Origin: Prosapia bicincta
Lineage: Eukaryota; Arthropoda; Insecta; Hemiptera; Cercopidae
Reading direction: 5' to 3'
NCBI GenBank assembly: GCA_036971475.1
Contig: JBAIZL010000002.1
Location: 14,712,868-14,776,867 of the forward strand
Length of the DNA: 64,000 nt
In this document: piece after piece, positions 1 to 11,795 of the stretch
Position numbering within the stretch: position 1 is the stretch's first letter
How the letters are laid out: each line of letters opens with the position of its first letter
Position numbers and translations under genes: made by a program
The notes under the pieces: model-generated
Seen by the model: only the letters and a program-made list of their open reading frames with translations
What the model was told of the DNA's origin: nothing
Database searches by the model: none

Positions 1-110
1 CATTTATTCCAGAAGAAACAAATAAAATATACTTTCATTGAACATTTTTCCTAATAAATAAAATATAATTGTTTTCTATATTTAAAAGAATAAAAAGATG
101 GGCATAACGG

Positions 111-225
111 ATCTGGATGGGGCAAAAAAAGTTAAATGAGAACAATACAACTATAAGATCCTTTTGCAGGTAATACAACACTTTTGGCGACCTTTGTGTA
201 ATGAACCTCTAGCCCCCATCCAGAT
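111..225. repeat. Short inverted repeat, 12-bp arms
   Basis: The arms ATCTGGATGGGG (111-122) and CCCCATCCAGAT (214-225) are exact reverse complements about 90 bases apart. They lie upstream of a decayed transposase fragment, but I cannot show that they are its termini. Confidence 0.4.
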
Positions 226-480
226 TCATTTAGGAACTTTTACTGACCATCATGCGGTAAAAACCAATCTATACAGTGAAATAGCAGTTACTTTACAAAT
301 TATTGTATTTAGTACGGTACATTTCTCCTATTGTGGTATATTTTCACTAATATTATCGCTGCAAATCAACTTCAGTCTGTTTCTGCTTTAATATGTCTAT
401 TGACTGTTCTGTTATTATTATTAACATACATTAACATATTTTTGAGAGTTATGCATACAAGAGAATTACATTTGCCTAGT

Positions 481-726
481 TTTGAGCATTTTACCGTGAA
501 TCATAAGTATAACTTTTTAAATCCAAATAATCGTAGCGTGTACACAAAAGGAATGAAATCGAACTGCTTTACAATAAAAAGAAATAGCAGGCGCCGAATT
601 GGTAAAATGTCTTCTCCAAATATAGAAACATATTTAACAGAATACACTTGGAGAAGTCTCCATCCAACGACTGAAGCGCTATTCATCGATTTTATGAATG
701 CAGTCTACAATTTCTATCCCGTTTAA
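481..726 (+). pseudogene. Decayed Merlin/IS1595-type transposase, C-terminal fragment
   Basis: The frame encodes FEHFTVNHKYNFLNP followed by FTIKRNSRRRIG and IETYLTEYTWR, then a stop. This matches the C-terminal third of IS1595/ISXO2-type DDE transposases (the Merlin family in animals), where a VNHxxNFxxP block precedes the catalytic Glu and a basic stretch. At the expected place of the IEsxW glutamate the sequence reads KGMKSNC, so the catalytic residue is lost. The open frame extends upstream to 331, but that part is hydrophobic and unrelated. No termini or target duplication were found. It differs clearly in sequence from the Merlin copy at 1464-2542. The family call is from motif order, by eye. 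Confidence 0.55.
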
Positions 727-1455
727 TATGTTTTTAAATAAACAGATCGTAGAAATATGTATATCTCTTAAGAGGACAAGCCTCTATGGACCGCTGATTT
801 CATGATTTCTTTGGGAAGTTTTGTTATAGATATGTCAATCAGTTTATGTCTTTGCACAAATCACCACGCTAAAAGTTTGGCACAGTTTTCCACAATCTAA
901 TAAATCGATTTTCAGTATTCGGAAGGATAAAGCTTTAACAAAAAAACGCTGGTTCTTTCAACGCAAAAGTGTTTGCTGTGACAGGACATAGTCCTTTGTT
1001 TGGGCGATAGGTTTAATAAAGGGAGACTTATAAAAGACAAATGAAGTATTTATCGAAACGTCACCCTAATAGATAATTAAATTTGATTGGTTAATCCCAC
1101 TATATACGTATATATTTCGACAGATTTCTAGACATCTTATAGATTAATACAAGTTACTAAAATCAAATGACTGTTAAAACAAATAAAAACATTCACAAAC
1201 TCATTAATCATTTATTATTAAAAAACTGTTACAGAGAGCGAAAGATATAACATTGTTTCATGGGTAAGTCAATGTTGTAAGATAAAGAAAGAGTCAGGGG
1301 CTATAGAAAACTTAGAGAAATGGAAATGTGCGGAAAAACTATTCTACATGAACATATAATTTTTCTTTAAAAAAAAGTACAGAAACAGCTGCATAAAGCA
1401 CTGTAAAACCGCTGTTAAGCTATAACTTTGTAAGGCAAACCTTACCTATATAGGA
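727..1455. other. AT-rich DNA without recognised gene
   Basis: I see no coding frame of note, RNA gene or clear repeat. The first part may be the 3' flank of the transposase fragment that ends at 726. Confidence 0.4.
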
Positions 1456-1463
1456 AAGTTTCT
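1456..1463. repeat. Target-site duplication, left (AAGTTTCT)
   Basis: The 8 bases AAGTTTCT directly abut the left inverted terminus and recur at 2543-2550 directly after the right terminus. An 8-9 bp duplication is typical of Merlin elements. Confidence 0.85.
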
Positions 1464-1510
1464 GGGTCTTTTCTATTATAAGACCGCATGGCTCAAAATA
1501 TTTTCTATGA
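1464..1510 (+). repeat. Merlin left terminal inverted repeat
   Basis: 47 bp, starting GGGTCT and ending TCTATGA. It pairs with 2496-2542 with a single mismatch at the seventh base. Confidence 0.88.
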
Positions 1511-1810
1511 AAATTAGAACACTAATTATTACCACAAATTTCTAAAGTACATAAAACAAATATCTAATAAACTAGTTAAGACCATATAAATAAAGCAGCA
1601 AGTTCCCTTATTATATCAGTTACTGCGAGACGTTCACCGTACTTTGGCCATCAGTGTCCTGTTAGTGCTTCGGTATTGATCATGTCACTGATACGTTTAG
1701 TTCGTGAGATAGATAGTAAGGATAAAGCAGTAAGTTATTTAGTAAGTTTAATAAAGGAATACTACATAACTCGCGTAATTGTGATGACGGGCTCGAAATG
1801 TCGCCAAGTT

Positions 1811-2480
1811 TGACAAATGCTCATGATCGGTGGCGGTGTAACAGAAAAGGTTGCCGCGTTTCAGGAAAGATACGTGGCTCGAAGCAAGTAAACTTCCTTT
1901 TGAAACTATTATTTTTTTCATATACTCCTGGTCAAAAGAGTACACTACCACTAAGTTTTGTCCGGAAGAATTAGGTATGAGTGCAGGTTCAATAACCGAT
2001 TGGAAAACTTATTTAAGAGAAGTATGTGCACATTCCATTCTTAATAATAAAACGAAAACTGTTGAAATTGACGAGTCGTGATTTTCGAAAAGAAAAAATC
2101 ATGTTGGCCGAGTTTATCCTATATAATGGGTGTTTGGTGGGATCTGTAGGGAGGATAACAAGGGCTTCCTGTACGCTGTACCAAACAGATCAGTTGAAAT
2201 GCTACTTACAACTATAAAAGACTGTATTGAGCCGGGAACTACTATCATTTCAGATATGTGGAACTCTTACAGTGGCATAACAAATATACCTGACATGAAG
2301 TATATCCATCTTACAGTTAATCATTCTGAAAACTTGTTGACCCCATAAGCGGAGCTCATACCCGAAGAATAGAATCATTGTGGTCATCTGCCAAAAGGCG
2401 TAACCGTAAAGAGTGTGGAACCAGTAGAAACTTAATCGACTCCTACTTGTGGGGGTTTCTTTGGCGAGAACATAACCAAG
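1811..2480 (+). pseudogene. Merlin transposase (DDE, IS1595-like), interrupted
   Basis: Conceptual pieces in order: a basic CNRKGC stretch near 1838 (the end of an N-terminal zinc-ribbon-like region); a one-frame change into FRKDTWLEASKLPFE at about 1857 and a helix-turn-helix-like part with MSAGSITDWKTYLRE; VEIDES at about 2065 (first catalytic Asp); then KRKNHVGRVYP, WVFGG, and ISDMWNSYSG near 2250 (second Asp). After another frameshift near 2335 come NHSEN and RRIESLW near 2365 (catalytic Glu). Stops interrupt it after VEIDES (TGA) and before WVFGG (TAA). All three catalytic acidic residues survive. It cannot make a full protein. No separate start codon is assigned because the N-terminus is eroded. 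Confidence 0.82.
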
Positions 2481-2495
2481 GGTATTACTATATTA

Positions 2496-2542
2496 TCATA
2501 GAAAATATTTTGAGCCATGCGGTCTTATAATAGAACAGACCC
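2496..2542 (-). repeat. Merlin right terminal inverted repeat
   Basis: Reverse complement of 1464-1510 with one difference. It ends at CAGACCC next to the second AAGTTTCT. Confidence 0.88.
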
Positions 2543-2550
2543 AAGTTTCT
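2543..2550. repeat. Target-site duplication, right (AAGTTTCT)
   Basis: Exact copy of 1456-1463, immediately outside the right terminal inverted repeat. Confidence 0.85.
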
Positions 2551-3765
2551 TCTTAGTTGAATTTAGACTCTCCAAATGCAATCAACTCAATTTTAACTTT
2601 AGAAAAGCCTGAACTACACTTCAACAACATCGTTTAGGCTAAAAATAATAAACTTCTACCGAATTTTTAATCTTCCGAAAATATAAAAATCGTATGAACT
2701 TCAAACAATTACTATATAGTTTTTAGTAACATAGAAAACTATTACCGAAGTATGTAAAAGCGACCATTGGCCATTTAAGAAACTACTTTTCCGTATCGTT
2801 TAAATTTCTAAAATAGTTGAAAAAATTTTAAAACAAATTCTTACGCCAGTTCTCCTTTAATTAAAGCTCCGATGGAGCTCTTAAAGTTTTGATTTTACAA
2901 CTTTGACAATCGCTGAGGCCACGTGACAGTTATAATAAAACGCCAACATAATGAGCCCTGAAGCTTAAAGTGGTAGAGTGTCACTCTACAGGCCGTGCCC
3001 CGGACTTTATTGTTTCGCAACGTTTATTTGAACTGTCAATATCGCCTTTAACCTGTACAGTCACTGAAAAAAGTATTTTTGATAGTTGTACAGTCAACAA
3101 TAAAATTTGAAAAAAGTTAGAGTTCACGGTATAATTAGCAATAATGTTGAGCAGTTATGGAGTATGAAATGAATAACAAAAAACATAAAACCCAATAACC
3201 GAATTTAAAATTATTGTTTTGACCATTACACTTGAAGTGCACATGAGTTAGAATCAGATTATTATCAGAGGTATTTCTAATAGCTTGTACTTCTGCAAAA
3301 ATGTAGAATAAGTGTCACATTGAATAAATTATTAGTGTATTGATTAATAGACTTTACTTCTTGTGTTTAGTTTATTATTACCAATATGAGTTGTATGATT
3401 GTGTACAGCAAGAATGTGTTGAATGTAATTTATTAAAGTTTTATTAGGACGTACGCACTTCATATGAGGCGAAGTTATTTTCCATATTGCTAAGTGGACA
3501 CTTTGAAGAGAGAGTTGGATTTAATTTGCAACAGTTACGGTTTACTCCCTCCATTTCATCCGCACTCATAAAAACCATTTCAATAATGAATTCTCTTTCA
3601 ACCCCTGGACACAGAGAGCCCGCCAATGTGATTTATTTACAACAGTTTTTGCATTGGAGCTCAGGGTGTAGTCGGTTTGACGTTTTTCACAGAATATTTT
3701 TAAAACTTCTGATGAGCAGAACAATTAGAGAACTTCATCAATACAGGTACTCGCTCGCACGCTCA
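2551..3765. other. AT-rich DNA without recognised gene
   Basis: The open frame at 3487-3885 runs into a CA/TA microsatellite and shows no domain. I see no other feature here. Confidence 0.4.
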
Positions 3766-3767
3766 AA

Positions 3768-3812
3768 CGCGCGCGCGCGCGCGCACACACACACACACAC
3801 ACAGACAGACAG

Positions 3813-3870
<58 letters not shown>

Positions 3871-3893
3871 CAATATGTATTTTGACTTATGTT

Positions 3894-3940
<47 letters not shown>
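3768..3940. repeat. Compound microsatellite (GC)n-(AC)n-(AT)n and (TA)n
   Basis: Alternating GC, AC, AGAC and AT dinucleotides run through 3768-3868. A short unique linker (GCAATATGTATTTTGACTTA) follows, then a second TA run from about 3896. The linker recurs in the 39.1-kb palindrome, so these TA runs flank a small dispersed unit. Open frames here are low-complexity artefacts. Confidence 0.9.
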
Positions 3941-3946
<6 letters not shown>

Positions 3947-4074
3947 CACACAGAAAAAAGCCACACAAATTATATATACATTTGAGCTTTTACAATATAT
4001 ATATTCAGGTGTTTCTCTAGTTATATATATATACATACATATTCACAAACAGAAAATACAAATACAAATTTAAA

Positions 4075-6369
4075 CTTGGAAGTTTTTAGATAAGACTGTT
4101 AGGTCTATGCCAAATTTGAAATGCTTTTATAACGGTAGCAATATTAGTCCATTTCATACAAATAAAAGATTTTATTGATATTACTATGTGAAATAAGAAC
4201 TGACTAAAACAAATATACGTATTGCATTACCTCTACTATGAATTTATTTATTTTTAATACGTCACCTATTCTTTATACCACACGGAAATAGGTTTTGAAG
4301 AGTGCCCTGAGTGTTTAGCGAATAGGTTTTCCCAAAATGAGTGAAACAATAAACCATAATAGCCTAATCAATAACATATTTAATAATACCATTATTCAAT
4401 AATTTTACAGTACTATCAGTCATTACCTAAAGCTACTTATATCACCTGTGCTACCCAAAACTGAATATTCCCCTTAGTACCAGACCTAAATTTCCCTTCC
4501 ATTATACCCAATTCCGTTCGCTTATTATGCAAAAGTCGAATATAAAATGGTAAATATAATTCACACCAACCCTTATCGAACCTGTTACACCGCAAGTGTG
4601 TTGTTGGCTTTACGGCCAATAACTCCATTATTTACTCTAAATTTAATTTTATTAGTCGTTGTGTAAGTACGACAGGAACCTCACTGAGGCATAACTCTAA
4701 TGGCATTATACATTGTTTGATTTAAAAAAATATCCACTTTATTCAATTTGTTTAAAAGTCACATAAGATAGTTATCGTAAAACACATTTACGTATCTACT
4801 CATCAAAATGTGAAAAAAAATCATGAAACTCTTAGCGAAAGAAATTTTAAAATTATTCCATATTCTCTTACTGAAAAGAATTTACTACAAGCTGAACGCC
4901 TGTATTTTAATATGCTGCAATTCGCATTACTGTTTTGTTTAAAAGTTATAGTATTAGAGCTACTATATGAGCTAATGAGAAAAGTTAAAGACATCAAGAA
5001 ATTTAACCTACCAAATTGTTTCTAAAACCAAGACGACTGTACCCGGATGTCGTCTCAGGGATACATAGAAAAAAGTTTAGGATTATTGGGTTACTATTAA
5101 ATTTCATCACTATAACGCAATAAAACACAACAATACTTTATGTTAGACTTTTTATTGTGTCATATTTTTTATTTTACAAAATAGAACATTTTAAATTTTT
5201 AGAAACCCACTATCGCACATAATTTGTTTTGTTTAGTATCAGTTTATTTATTTTAAATTTTATTTGTACAAGTGTCTGTATTTGTAGTAACAGTAGCAAC
5301 TAAGATCTAATTATGATTGCTTCCAATGATCAACAGCTGTAATTCTATATAATCTGTTATGTTCGTGTTTATCTAGTTTCGCATCATTTAGCTACAAATA
5401 TTGAATAAATGCCATTATTATCGAGGAGATACTATTTGTACAAGGAATGATGGTTAAAATTGTAAATACACAGGACTAAATTGAAGTTAAAAATAAAATA
5501 TAACATAACAAGTTTTAAAAATTATAATCCACACCGCCACACACGGAAGTAAACCTCAGTTTATAGCTCAAGGTATTTCGTGCAAGGAAGAATACTCGGG
5601 GATAAAACATTTAAACTATACGAGCGTTTAATGTAGGATGAAGTTTGTTGAAAGATACGTAAAATGATACTTGTAAATATCTGTGTCCCCCATTGTCGGC
5701 TAACTTAACAGTTATACATCTCCATTGAGTTACGTTCCGTAACGTAACCTCGGGAAGGTTAACTTAGTTACTTTTTCCACCGGCAGAGTTGCTTAAATTT
5801 GAGTGGGAATTGAACGTTTATCACACCTGTTATGTACACAATGTTTTAAAATATTAAAACATTATTAAAATGAAATAAACTATATAGATTTTGGGGACTA
5901 CTTGTGGAAGTTAAGGTCATTGTTGGAAACCTTAAGGCTCTACGTTTGTTCGTCATTTAACCTCATACTACCTATATAGGGGTTCTACAGTACTTTGTGT
6001 TGCTATTACGTTAGATGCTCTATAAGTAATGAGTACAATATACCTAATGGGTTATCGATTCTGTCACTCCACGTGTTTTACTCTACAGTAAAACTACCTG
6101 TGGCATCATGACACACGTCTCGTGTAGACGAATAGAAAATTTCACGTTTCCGAATATAATAAACCATGTTAAATGTTATTTGTTCATAGTGAATCGTTTT
6201 TAATTGGTAGATTACTAATTTCATCGACAAACCGTTTCTCAGCCACTTATTGTACTGTTCTCGTGTAGTTTGAATATAGTTTACTACTCGATATTTTTAT
6301 TGTAATGAAACAAACAATTCAAATAATTTAAATGCTGCAGAAGTAGTTAAACAGAAGTGTAATATTTTT
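4075..6369. other. AT-rich DNA without recognised gene
   Basis: Short open frames (minus 4437-4628, plus 4810-5025) have no domain, signal or splice context that I recognise. The first is compositionally less biased than most and could be an exon, but nothing supports that. Confidence 0.35.
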
Positions 6370-6830
6370 AAAAGGACACTACTTAGGTCGATAAAAGTTA
6401 TTCCAGTGACTTTTTCTTACGTGATTACAATGATTGTAGATAAAGTAACATAACCTATGAGTTAAAACAGCTGTTCCACCACAAGAAACTATAACATAAA
6501 GTCAGCTGTTTTATAAAATCATATGTTATTACTTGTTTTGAGTCAAATGAAACGATATAGCTATATCGCATACATCGCCCCTTATGCGAAACATTTGTCT
6601 CCCATATACAGCTATATGTCTCCCATATATACGGCTATATGTTTGTCTCCTATATACAGCTGTCTCCCATATACAGCTATAATTAACGTCCTAAATAAAA
6701 GGATTCAATATTTGAAAGAACTGTATTAACCGCAAGTGTCATCTAATACAAGTTTAATAAATTTTAAGAAGATTGTGAAGTAATAGAACGAATTTAAAAA
6801 TAAAAACACAATAAACAATTTAAAACGAAA
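6370..6830 (-). repeat. Dispersed repeat family A, copy 1
   Basis: Read on the minus strand, this contains the family landmarks: a line of short words around TATGGGAG, a CATATGATTT motif, two inverted CAGCTGTTTTA boxes (6462-6473 and 6503-6513), TAACTCATAGGTTATGTTAC, and an end near AAGTCACTGGAATAA. The same order appears at 7443/13713, 43310, 44996 and in part at 14795 and 35565. No protein is encoded and no terminal inverted repeat is evident, so the class (MITE, SINE or LINE tail) is undetermined. Confidence 0.65.
6598..6682. repeat. Short tandem repeat, about 21 bp x 4
   Basis: Four imperfect copies of a TCTCCCATATACAGCTATAT-like unit. They expand a segment that is single in the other copies of dispersed family A. 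Confidence 0.75.
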
Positions 6831-7373
6831 GGAACAGGTATTACGTTCAAATTTATTGTATAATGTACTTTCCTGACAAATATAATAAAGCAGTTCTCGA
6901 CCCAATACAGTAACTAAAAGTGTTGTGTTTTAGTTATATCCGTGTTATATTATATAACAAAAAGAGAGTCCAAGAAGCTATAACAGAAAGACAAAACATT
7001 GCGACGTTGGGGTTTGAATTTATTTATGCATTCCGTCTTGGCAATGACATAAATCTGTGGCTTCAGAGAGTGTTCATGTTGGAATGAGATAAATGTGATC
7101 TGCTTTATAAGTTCGGAGCGAGCGAGTGCTTCACGGACAGTGATATACAGCTCGACTCTCAATTGTCTCGGTTATGGAATATGGGCGTCAAAAATGCGTT
7201 TTTCGCAGCGAGTCTTTATAAAATAAGGGATGTTTCAAAAAGTAGTTTCAATAGTCATTGCATGTCCGGGTTGATTATTCTCACTGCCCTTGCAGAGAGC
7301 AAATCCAATTCTTATATGTCTCTGAACACGCAATGCGATAGTTTTCCTTATAAAATCTCTTCTTTTAATTTAT

Positions 7374-7377
<4 letters not shown>

Positions 7378-7432
<55 letters not shown>
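7378..7432. repeat. (TA)n microsatellite
   Basis: About 55 bases of uninterrupted TA. Confidence 0.95.
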
Positions 7433-7435
<3 letters not shown>

Positions 7436-7442
7436 ATAATAT

Positions 7443-7697
7443 GTATTAAACATTGCTCAAACTTTCAATAGTTATTAAAACACTTTTTATTCATCCACTC
7501 AAGTTCAAACACATTTTTTGAAACTTGTAGCGGATGGCACCTGGTGGTAACTGTTTTACAAATATTTATTCCTTAATTAAATTTAAAGAATTAATTTCAG
7601 TGTTGTATGGGAGTAATACTCTTTACAAAAGGGGCAAGTTATGCAATATAGTTACTTCGTACTATTTGGCACAACAAAATGATAACATGATTTAATA
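7443..7697 (+). repeat. Dispersed repeat family A, copy 2, left part
   Basis: This matches the 5' half of the family at 43310 and 14795 (TCAAACTTTCAATAG, CATCCACTCAAGTTCAAA, GTGGATGACAC-like words). It ends at AACATGATTTAATA, exactly where the LINE is inserted. The family continues at 13713. Confidence 0.7.
7684..7697. repeat. Target-site duplication of LINE copy 1, 3' side
   Basis: AACATGATTTAATA lies next to the element's poly(A) (read as T on this strand) and recurs at 13713-13726 next to its 5' end. Confidence 0.88.
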
Positions 7698-7722
7698 TTT
7701 TTTTTTTTTTTTTTTTTTTTTT

Positions 7723-8105
7723 CCTGGCGAAAAACCAATTGTGGTTATCATCGCCAAACAAAATCTAACACGGAACGATATTGTTTTAAATAAAATCAAA
7801 TAAATTAATAAATAAACAAATAAATAAATACAACAAAAATTACAAAACAAAAAAAAACACCAACAATAAAAAACAAAAAACAACAATATAACAATGAAAA
7901 AATTCTTAAAAACTAAATAACCAAATAACAACAAAGAGCAATATAACAGTAAATAAATAATATGTAAAACAATAATAGGTAACAATTTACCAATAAATAA
8001 ATCTCAATAACAATAACAAGAACAGAAATAAATTTAATTGAAATAAATAAAAGAAACAGAGAATTATATGTATAAATAAAATTAAAAAATTTATATATTT
8101 ATGTA
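7723..8105 (-). other. 3' UTR of LINE copy 1
   Basis: Low-complexity DNA, rich in TTG/TTTGTT on the coding strand. It ends in a compact block (CCACAATTGG, GTTTTTCGCCAGG) directly before the poly(A). The same end block, with small changes, precedes the poly(A) of copy 2, so it is probably the 3' end recognised for reverse transcription. Confidence 0.7.
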
Positions 8106-11100
8106 TTAAATTTTAAAAAATATTTTCAAGTGGTGCAAGAAAGCGATGACTCGGTCAATGGCCGAGGCATCGTCCCTTAGCACCACCTTTAAACTCCCTT
8201 TTAAATTAAAAAGGGCACGAATATTGCCTACACTAACACAATCTACCAAAATATGTTTCATTGTAAAGATACCCCCGCAGTATTGGCATATTGGTGGATC
8301 TTCACGCCTCATCAAATATCCATGAGTTGCAAAAGAGTGGCCAACGCGAAGGCGTGTAACCACCACTTCCTCCCTACGTTTTGGACGAATTGAAGACCTC
8401 CATGGACGGACGGTATCTTTAATTTCCCTCAGCTTATTCTCAATCACAGTACGCCACTCGTCATTCCAAGCAGCGAGCAATAAATGTTTCGCGAAACACA
8501 CATAGTCAGATGCCATAATTAGTTGAGTAATAGGCACCAAACTTGTAGCTTTCTTCGCCGCTTCATCCGCTTTTGTGTTTCCAAGTATTCCGCAATGTCC
8601 AGGTACCCAACAGAAAGTCACCCCCACACCCCTCAATTGAAGCCTGTGTACAGCACACAAAATGTCCCCAACTAAAGGGTTGCTAGAGAAAACATCCTGA
8701 AGAGCCTGAAGAGCACTTTTGGAATCCGAACACAAAAGATAATGCGAGGATCGAGATTGAATGACGGTCAAAGCTTTAAAAATAGCAAATAGTTCTGCCG
8801 TGAAAACACTGCAAGCTGAGGGCAATCCGTACGTGTAGGTACATCCAGATGCATAAAACGCACACCCAACGCCATTGTCCAATTTAGATCCATCAGTGAA
8901 AATAATTTCACTGTGGTGGTGAGATTTATAAATGGATAAAAATTCCTGGTGGTAGACCAGAACAGGAGTATCGTGTTTTATATAACTGGACAATGAGAAA
9001 TCGAAGTGCGGCGTTTTTATTATCCATGGAGGTAGATAGCACATTTGTCGTTCAAACATAGTTGGAAGTTGCAACTCAAGGTCATCCAATATTCTTAAAG
9101 TTCGTATGCCAAATGGAGCGGTCGAACGTTGACGTGTATTGTACACTTGATTTAGCTTATTATTAAAGACTATTTCAAATGCCGGGTGGTTGGGTTTGCT
9201 TCGAAGAACAGAAACGTAAGATATTTGTAGCATCTGACGTCGTCTAGAAAGGGCAGGTTCCCCAGCTTCGACAAGAAGACTAGGGATTTGGCTAGTTCTA
9301 AATGCACCAGTAGCCAGTCTAAGTCCAGAGTGGTGGATGGTATCAAGAGTTTTCAGAACTGTAGGTCGTGCAGATGAGTAGACTTGACAACCATAATCTA
9401 TGCGCGATCTAACGACTGCGCGATAAAATCGAAGCATACTAGTTCTGTCTGCTCCCCAATTCGTTCCACTAAGGACTCTTAACATATCCAATTTCTTGCT
9501 GCATCTCACCTTCAAATCACGAACATGTGGACCCCATGAGAGTCTTTTATCAAATAAAAGACCCAAAAATCGAACACTATCCGTGGTTTGAAGCTGAACC
9601 CCGTCAAGATAAAGGATCGGCTCCTGGTGTTGCCTACGACGACTAAATGCTACACATTGGGTCTTCGAAGTAGAATTTGAAACCTGTAGATTTTGACCAT
9701 TCCTCCAATCTGTATATTGCTAACTGCAAAGATCTTTCCGCAGTTGCCATACTACGAGCAGGCACATATATACAAAAGTCATCCACAAAAGGGAAGTGTA
9801 CCGGAGATCGTATATTACTGGTGATACTATTTATTGCAACGGCAAACAGCGTGACGCTCAGCACGCTGCCCTGCGGTACACCATTCTCTTGTGTATAGCT
9901 GTTTGAATACGTGCCTCCAAGTCGAACGCGGAAAGATCTGTTTGAAAGAAAGTTAGCGATGAATGCTAGGATATTCCCTTGTATACTCCATGATTTCAGA
10001 GTGTTCAGAATTCCTCTTTTCCATGCCATATCATATGCCTTTTCAAGGTCAAAGAAAACCGCAACGAGCGTTTGACGCAAGAGAAAGGCATCTTCAATAG
10101 CGGATTCTAACAAAACCAATTGGTCAACTGATGAGCGTCCTAGTCTGAAACCACATTGTTCGTTGCTAAGAAGGTTGTTGGTTTCTAGGTACCAGACAAG
10201 ACGGCGGTTGACCATCTTCTCCAGTAGTTTGCACAAGACGCTTGTAAGTGATATAGGCCTGTAACTACTGGGGTTGGTTTTGTCCTTACCTGGCTTCAAA
10301 AGAAGAATTACAGTCGATTCTACCCATGCATCGGGGAAAGAGCGCTCCTCGAATAAACGATTGTATACTCGAAGGAGGACAAGTTTCGCCAATGATGGTA
10401 GATGTTTTAGCATGGAGTACACAATGGAATCAGGACCTGGTGCAGAATCCTTCGTTGACGCAAGAGCTGACTCCAATTCCCCTATAGAGAAAGGGGTGTT
10501 TAAAGTAGAGTCCTCAGACAACCCAACGGTAAACGGTATTGCTTCTTCCTTCAGTTTATACATCTGGAACATCTATTATAGGCTGTAGTAGCAGAAAAGT
10601 TAGAAAAAGATGATCCAAGTACATTAGCAATGTCATCACTGTTTGTGATTAATCTCCCATCTGGTTGCTTCAGCGCAATGGCTGGCAACGAAATGGAAGT
10701 ACCACAAACTGATCTTAGTTTCCTCCACACTGTGGAGGACGGAGTTGTTCGTCTAATTGTGTTAATGTACTGTTCCCAAGAGTTCTTTCTACTCAGCCTA
10801 AATATCCTCCGTGCTTTCGCACGGAGTATTTTATATTCCTGAAGGTTTCCATTTGTTGGGTGTCGTTTAAATTTCCTAAGAGCTCTTCGTCGTAAACGGA
10901 GGATTTCTGTGCATTCATCGTTCCACCACGGCACAGGCGGTCGGCGTGGATGCGCAGAGGTTTTCGGAATGGTCTTTTCAGCGGCATTTAAAATTGCTTT
11001 TGTAAAATTTTCTATATTTTCATCAATGGGTGTCAGATAATCCATGTCAAGTGATACAAGGTAATTCGAGTAGGAGTCCCAGTTGGCTTTTCTCAAAATC

Positions 11101-11795
11101 CAACTGGAATTTCGAGCATAACAGGGTTGGGAGTCACATAAACTGATCTTAATAGGCACATGGTCGCTTCCATACAAATCATTGAGTACCGACCATGTGC
11201 ATCTAGTAGCTAATTGAGGGCTGCAAATCGATAGATCAACAGCTGTCCATCCACCAGTAGATGCTGCTAAATGAGTAGGAGAACCGTCATTTAGCAGACA
11301 TAAGTCTAGTTCCGTTCTTACACTTTCAACAATATCGCCTCGAGAGTTCCTAGTCGGAGATCCCCAAGACGAATGGTGGGCATTAAAATCCCCTACCAAT
11401 AAGAACGGAGTTGGTAACTGGCTTATCAAATTTACTAAATCACTGTGATGCAGGTTTTCTTGTGGTGGCAAGTAGACACAACACACAGTGATTTTATACG
11501 GGACAGCTGTTTGAACGGCTACTGCTTGTAAAGGAGTTATTAAGTTTAGAGAAACAGCATCGATACAGTCACGGGCTAGGATGGCTACGCCACCTCTAGC
11601 TCGATCTTCTGTAACGAAGTCCGATCTAAAAACTGAATACTCCCTTAAATGGAAATTATGCGATTCGTGGAGATGTGTCTCCTGTAGACATACAAACATT
11701 GGATACACATCTCGCACGAGTACTTTAAGTTCTTCTATGTGACTCCTAACAACGTTGACGTTCCATTGTATCACTGACTTCCTAAGCAAAGACAT
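8106..11795 (-). pseudogene. LINE ORF2 polyprotein, copy 1 (frameshifted)
   Basis: Three overlapping frames cover one ORF2. 11795-10551: AP-type endonuclease with CLQETHL, GDFNAHHSSWGS and SDHVPI. 10572-9643: reverse transcriptase with SYRPISLTS, GFRLGRSSVDQ, VFFDLEKAYDMAW, GVPQGSVLS and the active-site FVDD (Asp codons at about 9778-9783). 9566-8106 (frame open from about 9660): RNase H with IFTDGSK, FTAELFAIF, LLCSDSKSAL and WVPGHCGILGNTKADE, then a CQYC...H...C finger. Comparison with copy 2 places the frame breaks near 10575 and near 9670, each apparently from a 2-base loss. The catalytic residues remain, but the chain is broken in three. The ATG at 11795 abuts the ORF1 stop. Confidence 0.9.

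Larger units (their letters stand above)
1464..2542 (+). mobile_element. Merlin-family DNA transposon, complete but defective
   Basis: The element is 1079 bp. Its 47-bp terminal inverted repeats (1464-1510 and 2496-2542) begin GGGTCT and differ at one base. It is flanked by an exact 8-bp direct repeat. Inside lies one broken gene for an IS1595-like DDE transposase on the plus strand. Size, terminal structure, duplication length and transposase type all fit Merlin. Both ends and the target duplication are well preserved while the gene carries stops and frameshifts. The copy may therefore have been moved in trans, or the gene may have decayed after insertion. Confidence 0.88.

Noticed and set aside
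3738..4073. Several open frames of 60-130 residues
   Set aside because: They consist of translated GC, CA and TA dinucleotide repeats (Tyr-Ile and Val-Cys runs), with no domain.
4437..4628. 63-residue minus-strand frame with ordinary composition
   Set aside because: No homology that I recognise, no signal, and no splice or promoter support; about the length expected by chance.
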